64,000 nucleotides of DNA from Paenibacillus turpanensis (GCF_011421635.1 NZ_WTLI01000007.1:106232-170231); one strand, 5' to 3'; positions 9,905-18,240 are shown, counted from the stretch's first letter. The notes: generated from the letters alone by a model not told the origin. A program made the numbers and translations.

Positions 9905-10405
9905 TTATAAGTTATGAAGCTGTTCCAGCTCATGTTCGTTCAGCAGCTTATTGCAATCCAGCAGCAGCTTGGCGCCGCCGTTCGCTTTCCCGACCCCCAT
10001 GACGTACTTCGTTCCACCGGTCTTAAGATCCGGCGGCGGAACAATGTCCTCATCGGCGATCCACAGCACTTCAGACACGCTATCGACGATCAGTCCGACG
10101 CATAGGTCTTCAATTTCAATCACGATAATACAGGTACGATCGTTATAATCGCGATAAGATTTCTTAAATCTCAATCTTACGTCCATGATCGGGATAATTC
10201 TGCCGCGTAAATTGATGATGCCTTTAATATATTCCGGCATTTCCGGCACCTCTGTAATCTTGTGCAGCCCTACGATTTCTTTCACGTATTGAATGGGGAT
10301 GCCGTAGTGCTCCTTTTCCACGAGAAAGGTAAGAAACTTGCCCTTCAGCGTATCCTCAAACGGGCTGAATTCACTTTGCTGTGCTGACTCGGACATGCGT
10401 TCCAT
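9905..10405 (-). CDS. cheW: chemotaxis adaptor protein CheW
   Basis: 166 residues, typical CheW. The beta-barrel fold is marked by [22 protein letters not shown], the [14 protein letters not shown] core and VSEVLWI. It couples receptors to the CheA kinase. The start at ATG 10405 follows GGGAGAGGATG. It lies 12 bp after cheA and 20 bp before the first receptor gene, so it is within the same transcript. Confidence 0.95.
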   Translation of the reverse strand: MERMSESAQQSEFSPFEDTLKGKFLTFLVEKEHYGIPIQYVKEIVGLHKITEVPEMPEYIKGIINLRGRIIPIMDVRLRFKKSYRDYNDRTCIIVIEIEDLCVGLIVDSVSEVLWIADEDIVPPPDLKTGGTKYVMGVGKANGGAKLLLDCNKLLNEHELEQLHNL

Positions 10406-10417
10406 GTCATCCTCTCC

Positions 10418-12499
10418 CTATTTCGTAATCAAATGCGGAATATCGAGTATTAAACTGGTGCTCCCGTCGCTTAATAGGGTGCAGCCGGCGATTCCTGTCA
10501 AATTTCGTAGCCTTTTAATATATTGCGGGAGTGCCTTGACCACGACCTGCTGCTGGCCAAGCAGCTCGTCTGCGAACAGACAGACATGCTGCCCATCGAT
10601 TTCTACCATGGTCAAAATTCCGTGATCGACATCGGTGACGTCCGAATGGAGATTAAACCGCTCATGCAGCCGAACGATCGAGTAGCATTGACCGCGTACC
10701 ATGATCATTTCGCTGCCGTCCGGATCTACCATGATTTGCTCCCGCTGAGGACGAAACGATTCCTTGATAGAGGTAATCGGGAGGGTAAAGCACGACGAAC
10801 CGACCTTCACGTTCATGCCGTCGATAATCGCGAGAGTCAGCGGAATTTTAATGGTGATGGCCGAGCCCCGTCCAGGATCGCTGTCCACGGAAACGGTGCC
10901 GCCGATGCTCTCGATATTTTTCATGACAACATCCATTCCTACGCCCCGGCCGCTGAATTCGGAGATACTGTCCTTTGTCGAGAACCCGGGCAGGAAGATC
11001 AGCTGGTATACCTCACGATCGGACATGTCCGCTTCGTTTCTGTAAAGCAGCTTGTTTTCGCGGGCTCTCTTTAGCAGCTTGTCCCGGTTCATCCCTCGAC
11101 CGTCATCCCGCACCATAATGATGACCTCACTGCCCGTATTGCGAGCCTCCAACGTAAGAGTGCCGGTACGCGGCTTGCCTGCGGCTTCCCGCTCATCCCC
11201 GGTCTCCAAACCGTGGTCGGCCGCGTTACGCACAAGATGCATGAGAGGGTCGGTGATTTTGTCGATGACGCTTTTGTCGACCTCTGTTTCCTCTCCGATC
11301 AGCTGAAGGCGGATGTCCTTAGCGAGCTTTTTGGACATGTCCCGAACGACTCGATTCATCTTTTGGAAGCTGCTCTCCAGCGGCACCATGCGAATGGACA
11401 TCGCCTTATCTTGAATCTCCTTGGTAATCTTCGTCAGATGCCTTGCTGCAAGCTGAAACTGCTCCAGCTGCTGCCCTCGCAGCTCGGGATGCTGGGTCAC
11501 CATCGCTTCTGCAATGACGAGCTCGCCGATTAAGTCCATCAGCTCGTCCAGCTTGTTCACATTCACGCTCAAATAGCTGGCCTGTTGAGCTGCGGATGAG
11601 GACCGTTCCGGAGCGGCTGCCCGGGCCGTCTCAACCGATCCCTTCGATTCGGGTTCAGTGCGGCTGCCGCTTACTTCCACTGCTTCAGCCGTCGCCGGCT
11701 CCTTCTCCGATGCTGGGGGTGAAAGAGGTGAAGGAGATTGAGCTGGATCAGCCGCATCGCTTTCATAGAAGTGTAGTGACGTGACACCGTACGCGTCTTG
11801 TATGCATTGTCGGAGCGTATCTGCGTTTTGCTTGCTAGGAAAGCAAAGCTGGAAGCCGTTGCTCCGAATGTGCTCCGCCCCGGCCGATTCATATAACCAT
11901 TCGTGCGGGTAATAGCTGAAGTCCGTCTCCAGCTCCGTCACGCTTTGAATGAGCTGGACGGCTCTGACGCTCTCCATCCCGACATCATCCCCGAAGAAGG
12001 CGACCGCTTTGAAGCCATTGGGCGGGATGGGGAGGCCGGCTGCATCCGATTCAGCGGTTTCCGAACGTGTCGAGTTCGACGAGTCGCCATCCGACTTGAG
12101 CTGTTCAAGATATGAGGTAATTCTGCTTACTAAGTCGGAGCTGTCCTCATCCGCAGCGTGGTCGTTCTTCAGCTTGAGCAGCTCGACCTTAATGAAGTCT
12201 CCTCCTTCAAGCACGAGCTCCGATAGCCTCGAATAGTCAGGCAGCGCTGGTTCCCGTTCTCTCAAATATGCAAAAAGATCTTCCATAGCATGCGATAGAG
12301 CGGCAATGTGGTCGAATTGCATCATGGTGGAAGAGCCCTTGATCGTATGCATAATACGGAAGATCTCATGAATTGCTGTTGCTGGATATGCGTTCATTTG
12401 CTCACATTCGAGAATGACGACCTCCAACTGCTCCAATAAGGCGGAATTCTCGAATAAATACATCTCTAGGATCGGGTCTAATTTAGAATGATCAATCAT
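10418..12499 (-). CDS. cheA: chemotaxis histidine kinase CheA
   Basis: 693 residues. P1/HPt domain at the N-terminus with phospho-accepting H51 in IMHTIKGSS. A response-regulator-docking-like P2 region lies around residues 160-250. The dimerisation P3 contains ELMDLIGELVIAEAM, the P4 ATPase has the N box LVRNAADHG, DDGRGM and GRGVGMDVV, and P5 is the CheW-like regulatory domain. The frame stays open upstream to 12772, but ATG 12499 has GGGGAG at proper spacing and matches the CheA N-terminus; the extension crosses the riboswitch leader and is not coding. First gene of the operon. No cheY is present here, so the output regulator must be elsewhere. Confidence 0.95.
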   Translation of the reverse strand: MIDHSKLDPILEMYLFENSALLEQLEVVILECEQMNAYPATAIHEIFRIMHTIKGSSTMMQFDHIAALSHAMEDLFAYLREREPALPDYSRLSELVLEGGDFIKVELLKLKNDHAADEDSSDLVSRITSYLEQLKSDGDSSNSTRSETAESDAAGLPIPPNGFKAVAFFGDDVGMESVRAVQLIQSVTELETDFSYYPHEWLYESAGAEHIRSNGFQLCFPSKQNADTLRQCIQDAYGVTSLHFYESDAADPAQSPSPLSPPASEKEPATAEAVEVSGSRTEPESKGSVETARAAAPERSSSAAQQASYLSVNVNKLDELMDLIGELVIAEAMVTQHPELRGQQLEQFQLAARHLTKITKEIQDKAMSIRMVPLESSFQKMNRVVRDMSKKLAKDIRLQLIGEETEVDKSVIDKITDPLMHLVRNAADHGLETGDEREAAGKPRTGTLTLEARNTGSEVIIMVRDDGRGMNRDKLLKRARENKLLYRNEADMSDREVYQLIFLPGFSTKDSISEFSGRGVGMDVVMKNIESIGGTVSVDSDPGRGSAITIKIPLTLAIIDGMNVKVGSSCFTLPITSIKESFRPQREQIMVDPDGSEMIMVRGQCYSIVRLHERFNLHSDVTDVDHGILTMVEIDGQHVCLFADELLGQQQVVVKALPQYIKRLRNLTGIAGCTLLSDGSTSLILDIPHLITK

Positions 12500-12539
12500 G
12501 AGCGCTCCCCTATGCGGTCTGACATTCAGTGGGTAAAAA

Positions 12540-12573
12540 TAAAAAAACCTTTGTCCAAATAAAAAGACAAAGG
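12540..12573 (-). terminator. leader terminator of the c-di-GMP riboswitch upstream of cheA
   Basis: On the minus strand, CCTTTGTC and GACAAAGG form a perfect 8-bp stem followed by seven T residues, 40 nt before the cheA start. An upstream hairpin (12578-12593, GCTGAC/GTCAGC) contains TTTGTC, which can pair instead with GACAAA of the terminator 3' arm and so offers an antiterminator. Confidence 0.8.
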
Positions 12574-12593
12574 AATGGCTGACAAATGTCAGC

Positions 12594-12680
12594 TGCTGCA
12601 ACCCGGCTGCCGTAGTGCTATAAAAATAGTACTTTAGGCCCGTGGCTTTGCGTCCTAGTCTTTCGACAAGTTTGCCAAAA
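12594..12680 (-). promoter_or_regulatory. cyclic di-GMP-I riboswitch aptamer (GEMM-I type)
   Basis: Read on the minus strand, the leader contains the hallmark elements in order: a GAAA-loop P1b hairpin (ACTTGTC-GAAA-GACTAG), then GACGCAAAGCC (12644-12654) leading into ACGGGCCTAAAG, a variable A/T loop, and GGCAGCCGGGTTGC (12598-12611). These match the conserved core of the GEMM/c-di-GMP-I aptamer, including the tetraloop with its receptor and the G-rich 3' arm that binds the dinucleotide. A transcription terminator lies immediately downstream and cheA follows. It is expected to set expression of the whole chemosensory operon according to c-di-GMP. Whether it is an on or off switch is not decided by inspection. 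Confidence 0.9.
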
Positions 12681-12709
12681 ATATGAGTTTTTTCGACTAA
12701 TATATTGCA

Positions 12710-12738
12710 ATCATAAGCTAGGTAATTGGGCTTGTCAA
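12710..12738 (-). promoter_or_regulatory. SigmaA promoter of the cheA operon
   Basis: Consensus -35 TTGACA (12738-12733), exact 17-bp spacer and -10 TATGAT (12715-12710) on the minus strand. Transcription would begin near 12703, about 25 nt before the riboswitch aptamer. Confidence 0.88.
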
Positions 12739-13045
12739 CGATTTGGAGAAGGGGAAAATATTCCATATCCACCTGAGGTCAAAAAGCTTGGTAATGAAAG
12801 CATGAAACAGAGGGAGCTAGGGTACCCGTTGATACCTTGCAGCGTAGTGTAGTATAGCGGAGTGCTATAGGGTTAGGTGGTATATGGGCCATATAGTTCT
12901 GGGGCTTCAGGAAAAAAAGGGGGTTGCTCCTTCGAGCATTGAGTTGTCCGCATTTTGCCTAGGTATGTCGACTGAACGGCGTATTTTCGATCGTATGCGG
13001 CATACTAAAGCACGTCCACTTCAAAAAGGAAAGGATGTGTCTCGC

Positions 13046-13198
13046 ATGAACGAGCAAAAGCCCGAAAATGCCAAGAGAGAACAGGAAATCAAGTCATTGA
13101 CGCCGGAGGATCGGCTGCAGATGACTTCAATCAGCGAAATTGCGGAGGAAGTTGTAAAGGATGTTTCGGATGAGCCTGAAAGACAGCGCTCTAAATAG
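13046..13198 (+). CDS. small hydrophilic protein of unknown function
   Basis: A 50-residue, highly charged, Cys-free peptide beginning MNEQKPENAK and containing SISEIAEEVVKDV, likely helical. AGGAAAGG precedes two in-frame starts, GTG 13037 and ATG 13046. A CATACTA hexamer-plus-one (13001-13007), resembling forespore sigma -10 elements, lies upstream, but no convincing -35 was found. A strong terminator follows, so it is probably a monocistronic gene. It precedes the two YjcZ-type genes; no function can be assigned. Confidence 0.55.
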   Translation: MNEQKPENAKREQEIKSLTPEDRLQMTSISEIAEEVVKDVSDEPERQRSK

Positions 13199-13211
13199 TG
13201 GAAAGGCACAA

Positions 13212-13256
13212 AAAGCTGGACAAGCGGCATCGAGCTGCTGTCCAGCTTTTTGTTTT
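13212..13256 (+). terminator. intrinsic terminator
   Basis: Eleven-bp stem AAAGCTGGACA/TGTCCAGCTTT followed by TTTTGTTTT, 13 bp after the stop of the small gene. Confidence 0.85.
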
Positions 13257-13460
13257 GCCGAACTACTGAAGCCCCTCGAGATGAATCGGTGTCTGTTCGT
13301 CAGGCATGGTGTGTTTATCACCGCCTTCACCCCGGAGTTACGGAGGATGAAAGGCCAAGCGATTATGTTTTCTTGAAATCGAATAGGCGGATATACAGTC
13401 AATTCAGCACGAAACTTTATAAGATAAGATCAGGCCAAGAGGGAAGGAGGAAATTTGACT

Positions 13461-13583
13461 ATGGCATACGCAGGCGGCGCAGGTGCAGGAAGCTGTGTAG
13501 GAGGTAACATCTATACTTCCACGGGTGCAATCCTTGTACTCTTCATTCTGTTGGTTATTATCAGCCGTACAGTATTGTTCTAA
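13461..13583 (+). CDS. YjcZ-type tiny membrane (sporulation) peptide, copy 1
   Basis: Forty codons after a GGAAGGAGG ribosome-binding site. The N-terminal half is Gly/Ala rich with a single Cys (AYAGGAGAGSCVGG); the C-terminal half is one hydrophobic helix, STGAILVLFILLVIISRTVLF, closely resembling the YjcZ/tiny-TM Bacillaceae family linked to sporulation. The unusual point is the conserved GAGSC motif and the position directly upstream of the DUF1796-TOMM genes, which makes it worth testing as a modification substrate; that is speculation. A paralogue follows 51 bp downstream. Confidence 0.8.
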   Translation: MAYAGGAGAGSCVGGNIYTSTGAILVLFILLVIISRTVLF

Positions 13584-13634
13584 TCCTCGACGATCCATCT
13601 CAACCTATTCGATGAGAAGGGAGGGGAATTCAAT

Positions 13635-13766
13635 ATGGCATACGCAGGTGGTGCAGCAGGTGCAGGAAGCTGCGCGGGTGGTTTCGCGATCACTAGCACA
13701 GGAACGATTCTTGTATTGTTCATCCTTCTAGTTATCATTAGCCGTACCGTTTTCTTCGGCTATTAA
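13635..13766 (+). CDS. YjcZ-type tiny membrane (sporulation) peptide, copy 2
   Basis: Forty-three codons, preceded by GAGGGGAATT. Nearly the same as copy 1: Gly/Ala-rich N-terminus with a single Cys (AGAGSCAGG), then the hydrophobic segment STGTILVLFILLVIISRTVFF. The two genes are a tandem duplication in one transcript ended by the hairpin at 13778-13805. Family members are small spore-associated membrane peptides of unknown biochemical role. Confidence 0.8.
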   Translation: MAYAGGAAGAGSCAGGFAITSTGTILVLFILLVIISRTVFFGY

Positions 13767-13777
13767 TCACGATTTCT

Positions 13778-13805
13778 CAGACTGCCGGCCTTCGTCGGCA
13801 GTCTG
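13778..13805 (+). terminator. terminator-like hairpin after YjcZ pair
   Basis: Perfect 10-bp inverted repeat CAGACTGCCG/CGGCAGTCTG with an 8-nt loop. The tail is pyrimidine-rich but lacks a clean T run, so termination may be partial. Confidence 0.55.
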
Positions 13806-13968
13806 CACTTCCCCTCTCCGGCAGGAGCCTCTGAATACATACCGGAATCGGTTTAACCGGGTTATGGATTAGGATGTTGAACTTGAAAATCAGCTTGTAG
13901 AGAGCTTTGTTGTTGGCAGTTTGGCATTGTTTATTTACATGTGAAAATTTCTAATAGAGGTGAGAGGC

Positions 13969-14598
13969 TTGAAGTGGGAAGATTGCCGAGGAAAATATAA
14001 AGCATTTATAAGTCTCGGAACCACCTGCCAGACCGCTCACCAGCTGAAACGGCTGAAGCTGCGGAACTCCAGCGGCCCGTTGGATTGGTTCATGTCTCCC
14101 TTCGCAGAGGATGTAGCCAAATTGCTGGACTCTCGTTTCAAAGGATTTATGGAATGGAACAATCTTCAGCTGATGGGCACTGCGCAAAATTATTATATCG
14201 TGAGGGACACTGCCTATCAGATCGAGTCCTATCATGATTTCCCCATGACCTACAACCCTGTGTCGTGGGGCACGCCTTACCCCCAATTTAAAGACACCAT
14301 GCAGCGGCGGATCAAGCGCTTTGTAAGCCTCGTTCAGAAGAACGCCCCCTTGTGTTTTGTTCGCATTCAAACTTCCAAAGCAGAAGCAGAGCAGCTCGAT
14401 GCCGCATTGTGCAGGCTGGCGCGCAGACCTTACCGCCTGCTCATTGTAAACCTCCACCATCAACAAAATCGGAATATTACTTTTGAGGACTGGGGATTAA
14501 AGCGTGTCGCCAGCGTGAGCATTCCACACGGAGTGGACTGGAAGGGCTCCGACGAAGCATGGAGCACGATAATGAGGGGATTTTCTTTATCGTCGTAG
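13969..14598 (+). CDS. DUF1796 family putative papain-like cysteine peptidase
   Basis: About 209 residues. The N-terminal ISLGTTCQTAHQLKR gives the Gly-x-x-Cys region regarded as the nucleophile of this family; SGPLDWFMSP follows, and the C-terminal part contains an isolated histidine segment (LLIVNLHHQQN) and the IPHGVDWKGSDEAW motif common to family members. Activity and substrate are unknown. Start: TTG 13969 (AGAGGTGA upstream) is preferred over GTG 13960, which overlaps that site. It lies 76 bp before the TOMM pair on the same strand, so it is a candidate leader or propeptide peptidase for that pathway, by context only. Confidence 0.75.
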   Translation: MKWEDCRGKYKAFISLGTTCQTAHQLKRLKLRNSSGPLDWFMSPFAEDVAKLLDSRFKGFMEWNNLQLMGTAQNYYIVRDTAYQIESYHDFPMTYNPVSWGTPYPQFKDTMQRRIKRFVSLVQKNAPLCFVRIQTSKAEAEQLDAALCRLARRPYRLLIVNLHHQQNRNITFEDWGLKRVASVSIPHGVDWKGSDEAWSTIMRGFSLSS

Positions 14599-14674
14599 TC
14601 GTCATCATAATGCAAAGCGTGTCGGCATAGGTTGAGAGGGATGTCACAAGAAACTATCGGGGTGGGCGAGAAAC

Positions 14675-16192
14675 ATGAACGCTGATCAAAACCAACCGAT
14701 ACTGCTGGTTGGAGCGGATGGTATCGTTTCGATAATGACGGATGTATTATCGGACGCTGGCTTCACAGTCACAGGGGCTTCCACTGAAGCATTTCGAAGT
14801 GAAAGGAAAGCAGCGGATTGGAGCACGTTCATGGAGCCTTTCCCTATTATTATATATGCGGACGAAATGGACTATCCCTATGAAAATACCACTCTCCAGC
14901 ACATTTGCCGGGAGCAGCAGCTGGTTCTGCTGCCTATCCATTTCATACGAAGCGCTGCCATCGTTGGACCAATCGTCGACCAAGCTTCACCAGACGCATG
15001 GGATTCCGCAAGGCGGCGTTTGCAGCTGCACAGAAGCGAGCTTGCTGGTCCGCGCTTGACCTCCGCTGCTGCAAAGCATTTTGCAGCCTGCCTCGCAGTA
15101 CATATGCTGGAAAGCTATAGCCATCGAGATTCAGCGCTGATGAATTCAATATACAGGATTAACCTCCCTACTCTTGAAGTTGAGCTTCACCACTTCCTGC
15201 CGCATCCACTGACCAACAAAATCTCCCGTCCTCTTCATTGGAGCCGGCTGGATGCAGCCCGTCCCGCCAGTCTCGCGAGTACCGCCGATCTAGCTGATGA
15301 ACTCCATCCCGACGAACCACATTCATTGCAGTGGGAAGCCTTATTTAAACTTTTCGAGGCATGGACCTCGGAACGAACCGGCATCCTGCTGAGCTGGTCG
15401 GAGGAAGACCTTCCCCAGCTTCCGCTGGCTTTATGCCGTGTGCAGGCTTCCGATCCTCAAGCTGGTGGACCGGCTGATTCGCTGCCCGCGTCAATCGAAG
15501 CTGGCATCACGCATATCGAGGCGCGCCAGGAAGCCGGGCTGTCCGGTCTAGAGGCTTATCTTGCTGGGCTTGCCGCAGCATGCGAGGGGCATGAACAGCT
15601 AAGGGCTGCGGGGATCGGGGCGGGTACAACCTCATGCGAAGCAATCGGCCGCGCGCTGCAGAAGTCATTGATGGAAAGACTGGAGCGCCGATGCTCAGGC
15701 CCTATTCCTCCTGCTGCCCTGGAAATGACAATCGATCCCATCGAGGATCGGCACTGTCTGTTTTACTTGGACTCTCTTACCCTCCTAAAGGAGGGACAGC
15801 CGCCCATCATCGCCCAGGGCGAGGCCTGCGAAGGCTTCCCCGTCTTTTGGATTCAAATGGATAACGGGTGGCTGGGTGCCGTGGACCTGAATCCTACCCT
15901 TGCCCTGCGTCGGGCTTTGCTGCAAGCATTATACGTCAAGCAGCTCGGAAGCTCAGGCCCAGCGGGCCCTTCATGGCCTTTTGCCTTTGATGTCCAATTG
16001 AATCAAGCTGGGACACCGCATTACATAGACATCCCAGAGGTGTCATTTCCTTATACCTCGGTGACCATTCAGAAAGCCGTGGACATCGTAAACGAACGCG
16101 AGCGGCCGGTTTGTTTTGCAGAGCTGCGGCTCGATGCAGCTTTAGACAGCCTGAAAACGTTCGCTGTATGCTGGGAGGAGGAGCCTTCATGA
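14675..16192 (+). CDS. putative thiazole/oxazole-modified peptide maturation protein (degenerate ThiF-like)
   Basis: 505 residues. The N-terminus ILLVGADGIVSIMTDVLSDAGF looks like a worn-down Rossmann/E1-type fold, followed by a region with RINLPTLEVELHHFLPHP that parallels the E1-like part of the next protein. This arrangement fits the family annotated as putative thiazole-containing bacteriocin maturation protein, found beside YcaO cyclodehydratases in Bacillales. No Walker motif or intact adenylation site is visible, so it probably acts as a partner or scaffold. The stop overlaps the YcaO start by ATGA, implying coupled synthesis and a stoichiometric complex. Confidence 0.72.
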   Translation: MNADQNQPILLVGADGIVSIMTDVLSDAGFTVTGASTEAFRSERKAADWSTFMEPFPIIIYADEMDYPYENTTLQHICREQQLVLLPIHFIRSAAIVGPIVDQASPDAWDSARRRLQLHRSELAGPRLTSAAAKHFAACLAVHMLESYSHRDSALMNSIYRINLPTLEVELHHFLPHPLTNKISRPLHWSRLDAARPASLASTADLADELHPDEPHSLQWEALFKLFEAWTSERTGILLSWSEEDLPQLPLALCRVQASDPQAGGPADSLPASIEAGITHIEARQEAGLSGLEAYLAGLAAACEGHEQLRAAGIGAGTTSCEAIGRALQKSLMERLERRCSGPIPPAALEMTIDPIEDRHCLFYLDSLTLLKEGQPPIIAQGEACEGFPVFWIQMDNGWLGAVDLNPTLALRRALLQALYVKQLGSSGPAGPSWPFAFDVQLNQAGTPHYIDIPEVSFPYTSVTIQKAVDIVNERERPVCFAELRLDAALDSLKTFAVCWEEEPS

Positions 16193-18138
16193 TGGAGCTT
16201 CACAATCCAACCGTTGTCGTATACGGAAGCGGCCGGTTAGCTCAATTTACAGCCGAAGCTTTAGCACGCAGCCGCCTGCAAATCGAGCAAAACGAGCAGC
16301 TCGATCAGCCCTCTCCCGCAGCTGATTTCGCCCTTGTGCTGGCGGATGATTGGCAGCCCGAAATGCTTGTCCAGGCGGAGCACCTTCTGCGGGCTGCAGG
16401 GCTGCCTTGGATCGGCGCCTTCGCTGGACTGGCCGAAGGGGTGGTCGGCCCGCTCGTGCTGCCGGATACCCCCGGCTGCTCACAGTGTGCGGAGCTGCGC
16501 CGAAAGACAGCTGGCCGAGACAGCGAAGAACTGCTGCAAGCCCAATATCAGCTCCTGATGCATGGGCAATTGTTGAGGGAGCAGCCTTTGCCGGACCGCA
16601 TCCTGAAGCAAATGGCCCTGCTGCTTTGTCAGGAGACGGAGCTGTTTCTGCAAAAACAGCAGGGTTTTACGCAGGGAAAGCTCTACATTATGAACCTCTC
16701 CACGCTGGAATGTGGCCTGCACGCTTTTTTGCCTGATCCAACGTGTTCGGTTTGCAGTGTACTCCCCGAGGATTCGCAGCAGCTCGCGCAGCTCACACTT
16801 CCATTAAGCCCGAAGCTAAACCGTGATGTCTATCGTTCTACGTCCCCGGAGATGCTGCAGGCTGGCTTGCTGGACCTTTATGTTGATAGTAAAACCGGAT
16901 TGCTGCACAGTCCGAAGATAAATCCGTACACACCATTTGCGGATGTCGTGCTGGAGCTGGCCTCTCCGCTTGGAGACGAAGCGGTAGGCGGACGTTCTCA
17001 TTCCTATAAGGCGAGTGAAACGACCGCAGTGCTGGAGGGCTTGGAGCGGCTATGCGGCATGGCGCCGCGCGGCAAAAAAACAGGGGTATTCGACTGCTAC
17101 CGCAATCTCAAAGAGCATGCTCTCGACCCGCTCACTACAGGGGTATACAGCAGAGAGCAATATGCGAGTCCCGATTTCCCTTATGAGCCCTTTGATCCTG
17201 ACCGTGAAATCCCATGGGTCTGGGGCTATTCCTTCCGCCGGTCATGTCCGGTTCTTGTGCCGGAGCAGCTTGCCTATTACAGCGGGGGCGAAGGGTTCGT
17301 CCATGAATTTTCCAACGGCTGCGCGCTGGGCGGAAGCTTAACCGAGGCTGTTTTTTACGGCATATTGGAGGTGGTGGAACGCGATGCGTTCCTCATGACC
17401 TGGTATGGACGGCTGCCGCTTGCCGAGCTGGATCCCTTCACCGCTGGCGACACCGAACTGAAGTTGATGCTGATACGGATAAAAGCCATCAGCGGCTATG
17501 AGGTGCGCCTCTTTAACGCTGCGATGGAGCATGGCGTCCCAAGCATCTGGGGGATAGCCAAGCTGACGGACGGCCAAGGCCCGAACCTCATCTGTTCGGC
17601 CGGAGCCCATGTGGACCCGATCCGCGCAGCACGCAGCGTCGTCTACGAGCTGGCCTCGTCCATCCCTGTGATGCAGGAGAAATACAGTGAGCATAGAGAG
17701 TCAATCCTCTCTATGCTGAGCGATCCTTATCAAGTTACGCAGATGGAGGATCATGCTCTGTTATACTGCCTGCCGGAAGCGGAAAGCCGTCTGCAATTTC
17801 TATTGCATCAAGAGCGAGAGCCGAAAGCTTTCCACGAGGCCTATCAGCGCACAGCTCCCTATGAAACGATGAAGGAGGAGCTCGAAGCGCTGCTCCATCG
17901 CCTAGAAGCCCATGGCTTTGAAGTCATTGTTGTGGATCAAACCTCACCAGAAACCTTGAAAAAAGGGCTGCACTGCGTGAAGGTGTTGATTCCGGGCATG
18001 CTTCCAATGTCCTTCGGTTACGCCTTTACTCGTCTCACGGGCTTGAGCCGTGTGCTCGAGATTCCTGAGAAGCTCGGCTTCACAAACCGGCCTTTAACCC
18101 CTGAGCAATTAAATCCGCATCCCCACCCCTTTTTATAA
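16189..18138 (+). CDS. YcaO-domain azoline cyclodehydratase with fused E1-like leader-binding domain (TOMM)
   Basis: 649 residues. The N-terminal part (about 1-215) is E1/ThiF-like with paired CxxC motifs (PGCSQC, PTCSVC) that would bind one zinc ion, as in leader-binding components of TOMM synthetases. The rest is a YcaO domain: the ATP-site residues are seen in KASETTAVLEGLERL and TEAVFYGILEVVERDAF, and the protein ends PHPHP-FL, the C-terminal PxPxP motif characteristic of azoline-forming YcaO enzymes. It should convert Cys/Ser/Thr of a peptide into thiazolines/oxazolines using ATP. ATG 16189 (GGAGGAGGAG upstream) overlaps the previous stop. No dehydrogenase and no standard precursor gene are nearby. 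Confidence 0.85.
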   Translation: MMELHNPTVVVYGSGRLAQFTAEALARSRLQIEQNEQLDQPSPAADFALVLADDWQPEMLVQAEHLLRAAGLPWIGAFAGLAEGVVGPLVLPDTPGCSQCAELRRKTAGRDSEELLQAQYQLLMHGQLLREQPLPDRILKQMALLLCQETELFLQKQQGFTQGKLYIMNLSTLECGLHAFLPDPTCSVCSVLPEDSQQLAQLTLPLSPKLNRDVYRSTSPEMLQAGLLDLYVDSKTGLLHSPKINPYTPFADVVLELASPLGDEAVGGRSHSYKASETTAVLEGLERLCGMAPRGKKTGVFDCYRNLKEHALDPLTTGVYSREQYASPDFPYEPFDPDREIPWVWGYSFRRSCPVLVPEQLAYYSGGEGFVHEFSNGCALGGSLTEAVFYGILEVVERDAFLMTWYGRLPLAELDPFTAGDTELKLMLIRIKAISGYEVRLFNAAMEHGVPSIWGIAKLTDGQGPNLICSAGAHVDPIRAARSVVYELASSIPVMQEKYSEHRESILSMLSDPYQVTQMEDHALLYCLPEAESRLQFLLHQEREPKAFHEAYQRTAPYETMKEELEALLHRLEAHGFEVIVVDQTSPETLKKGLHCVKVLIPGMLPMSFGYAFTRLTGLSRVLEIPEKLGFTNRPLTPEQLNPHPHPFL

Positions 18139-18164
18139 AAAATGAAAAGATCTCCTCCAATAAC

Positions 18165-18238
18165 AAACCCCGACCACTGAATGACACCTCCAACCGGTAG
18201 ATGGTTACTACCCAGTGGGGCGTTCAAGGCCGGGGTTT
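18165..18238. terminator. bidirectional hairpin between convergent YcaO and tyrosinase-like genes
   Basis: Outer arms AAACCCCG (18165-18172) and CGGGGTTT (18231-18238), with inner arms CCACTG and CAGTGG, form a long interrupted stem between the two stop codons. A short T run on the plus side supports termination. Confidence 0.55.
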
Positions 18239-18240
18239 TC

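Noticed and set aside
12500-12772. In-frame N-terminal extension of cheA
   Set aside because: It would translate the c-di-GMP riboswitch, terminator and promoter; ATG 12499 has a good ribosome-binding site and a normal CheA N-terminus.
12884-13045. N-terminal extension of the 50-residue protein
   Set aside because: No ribosome-binding site at the upstream start; AGGAAAGG lies next to GTG 13037/ATG 13046.
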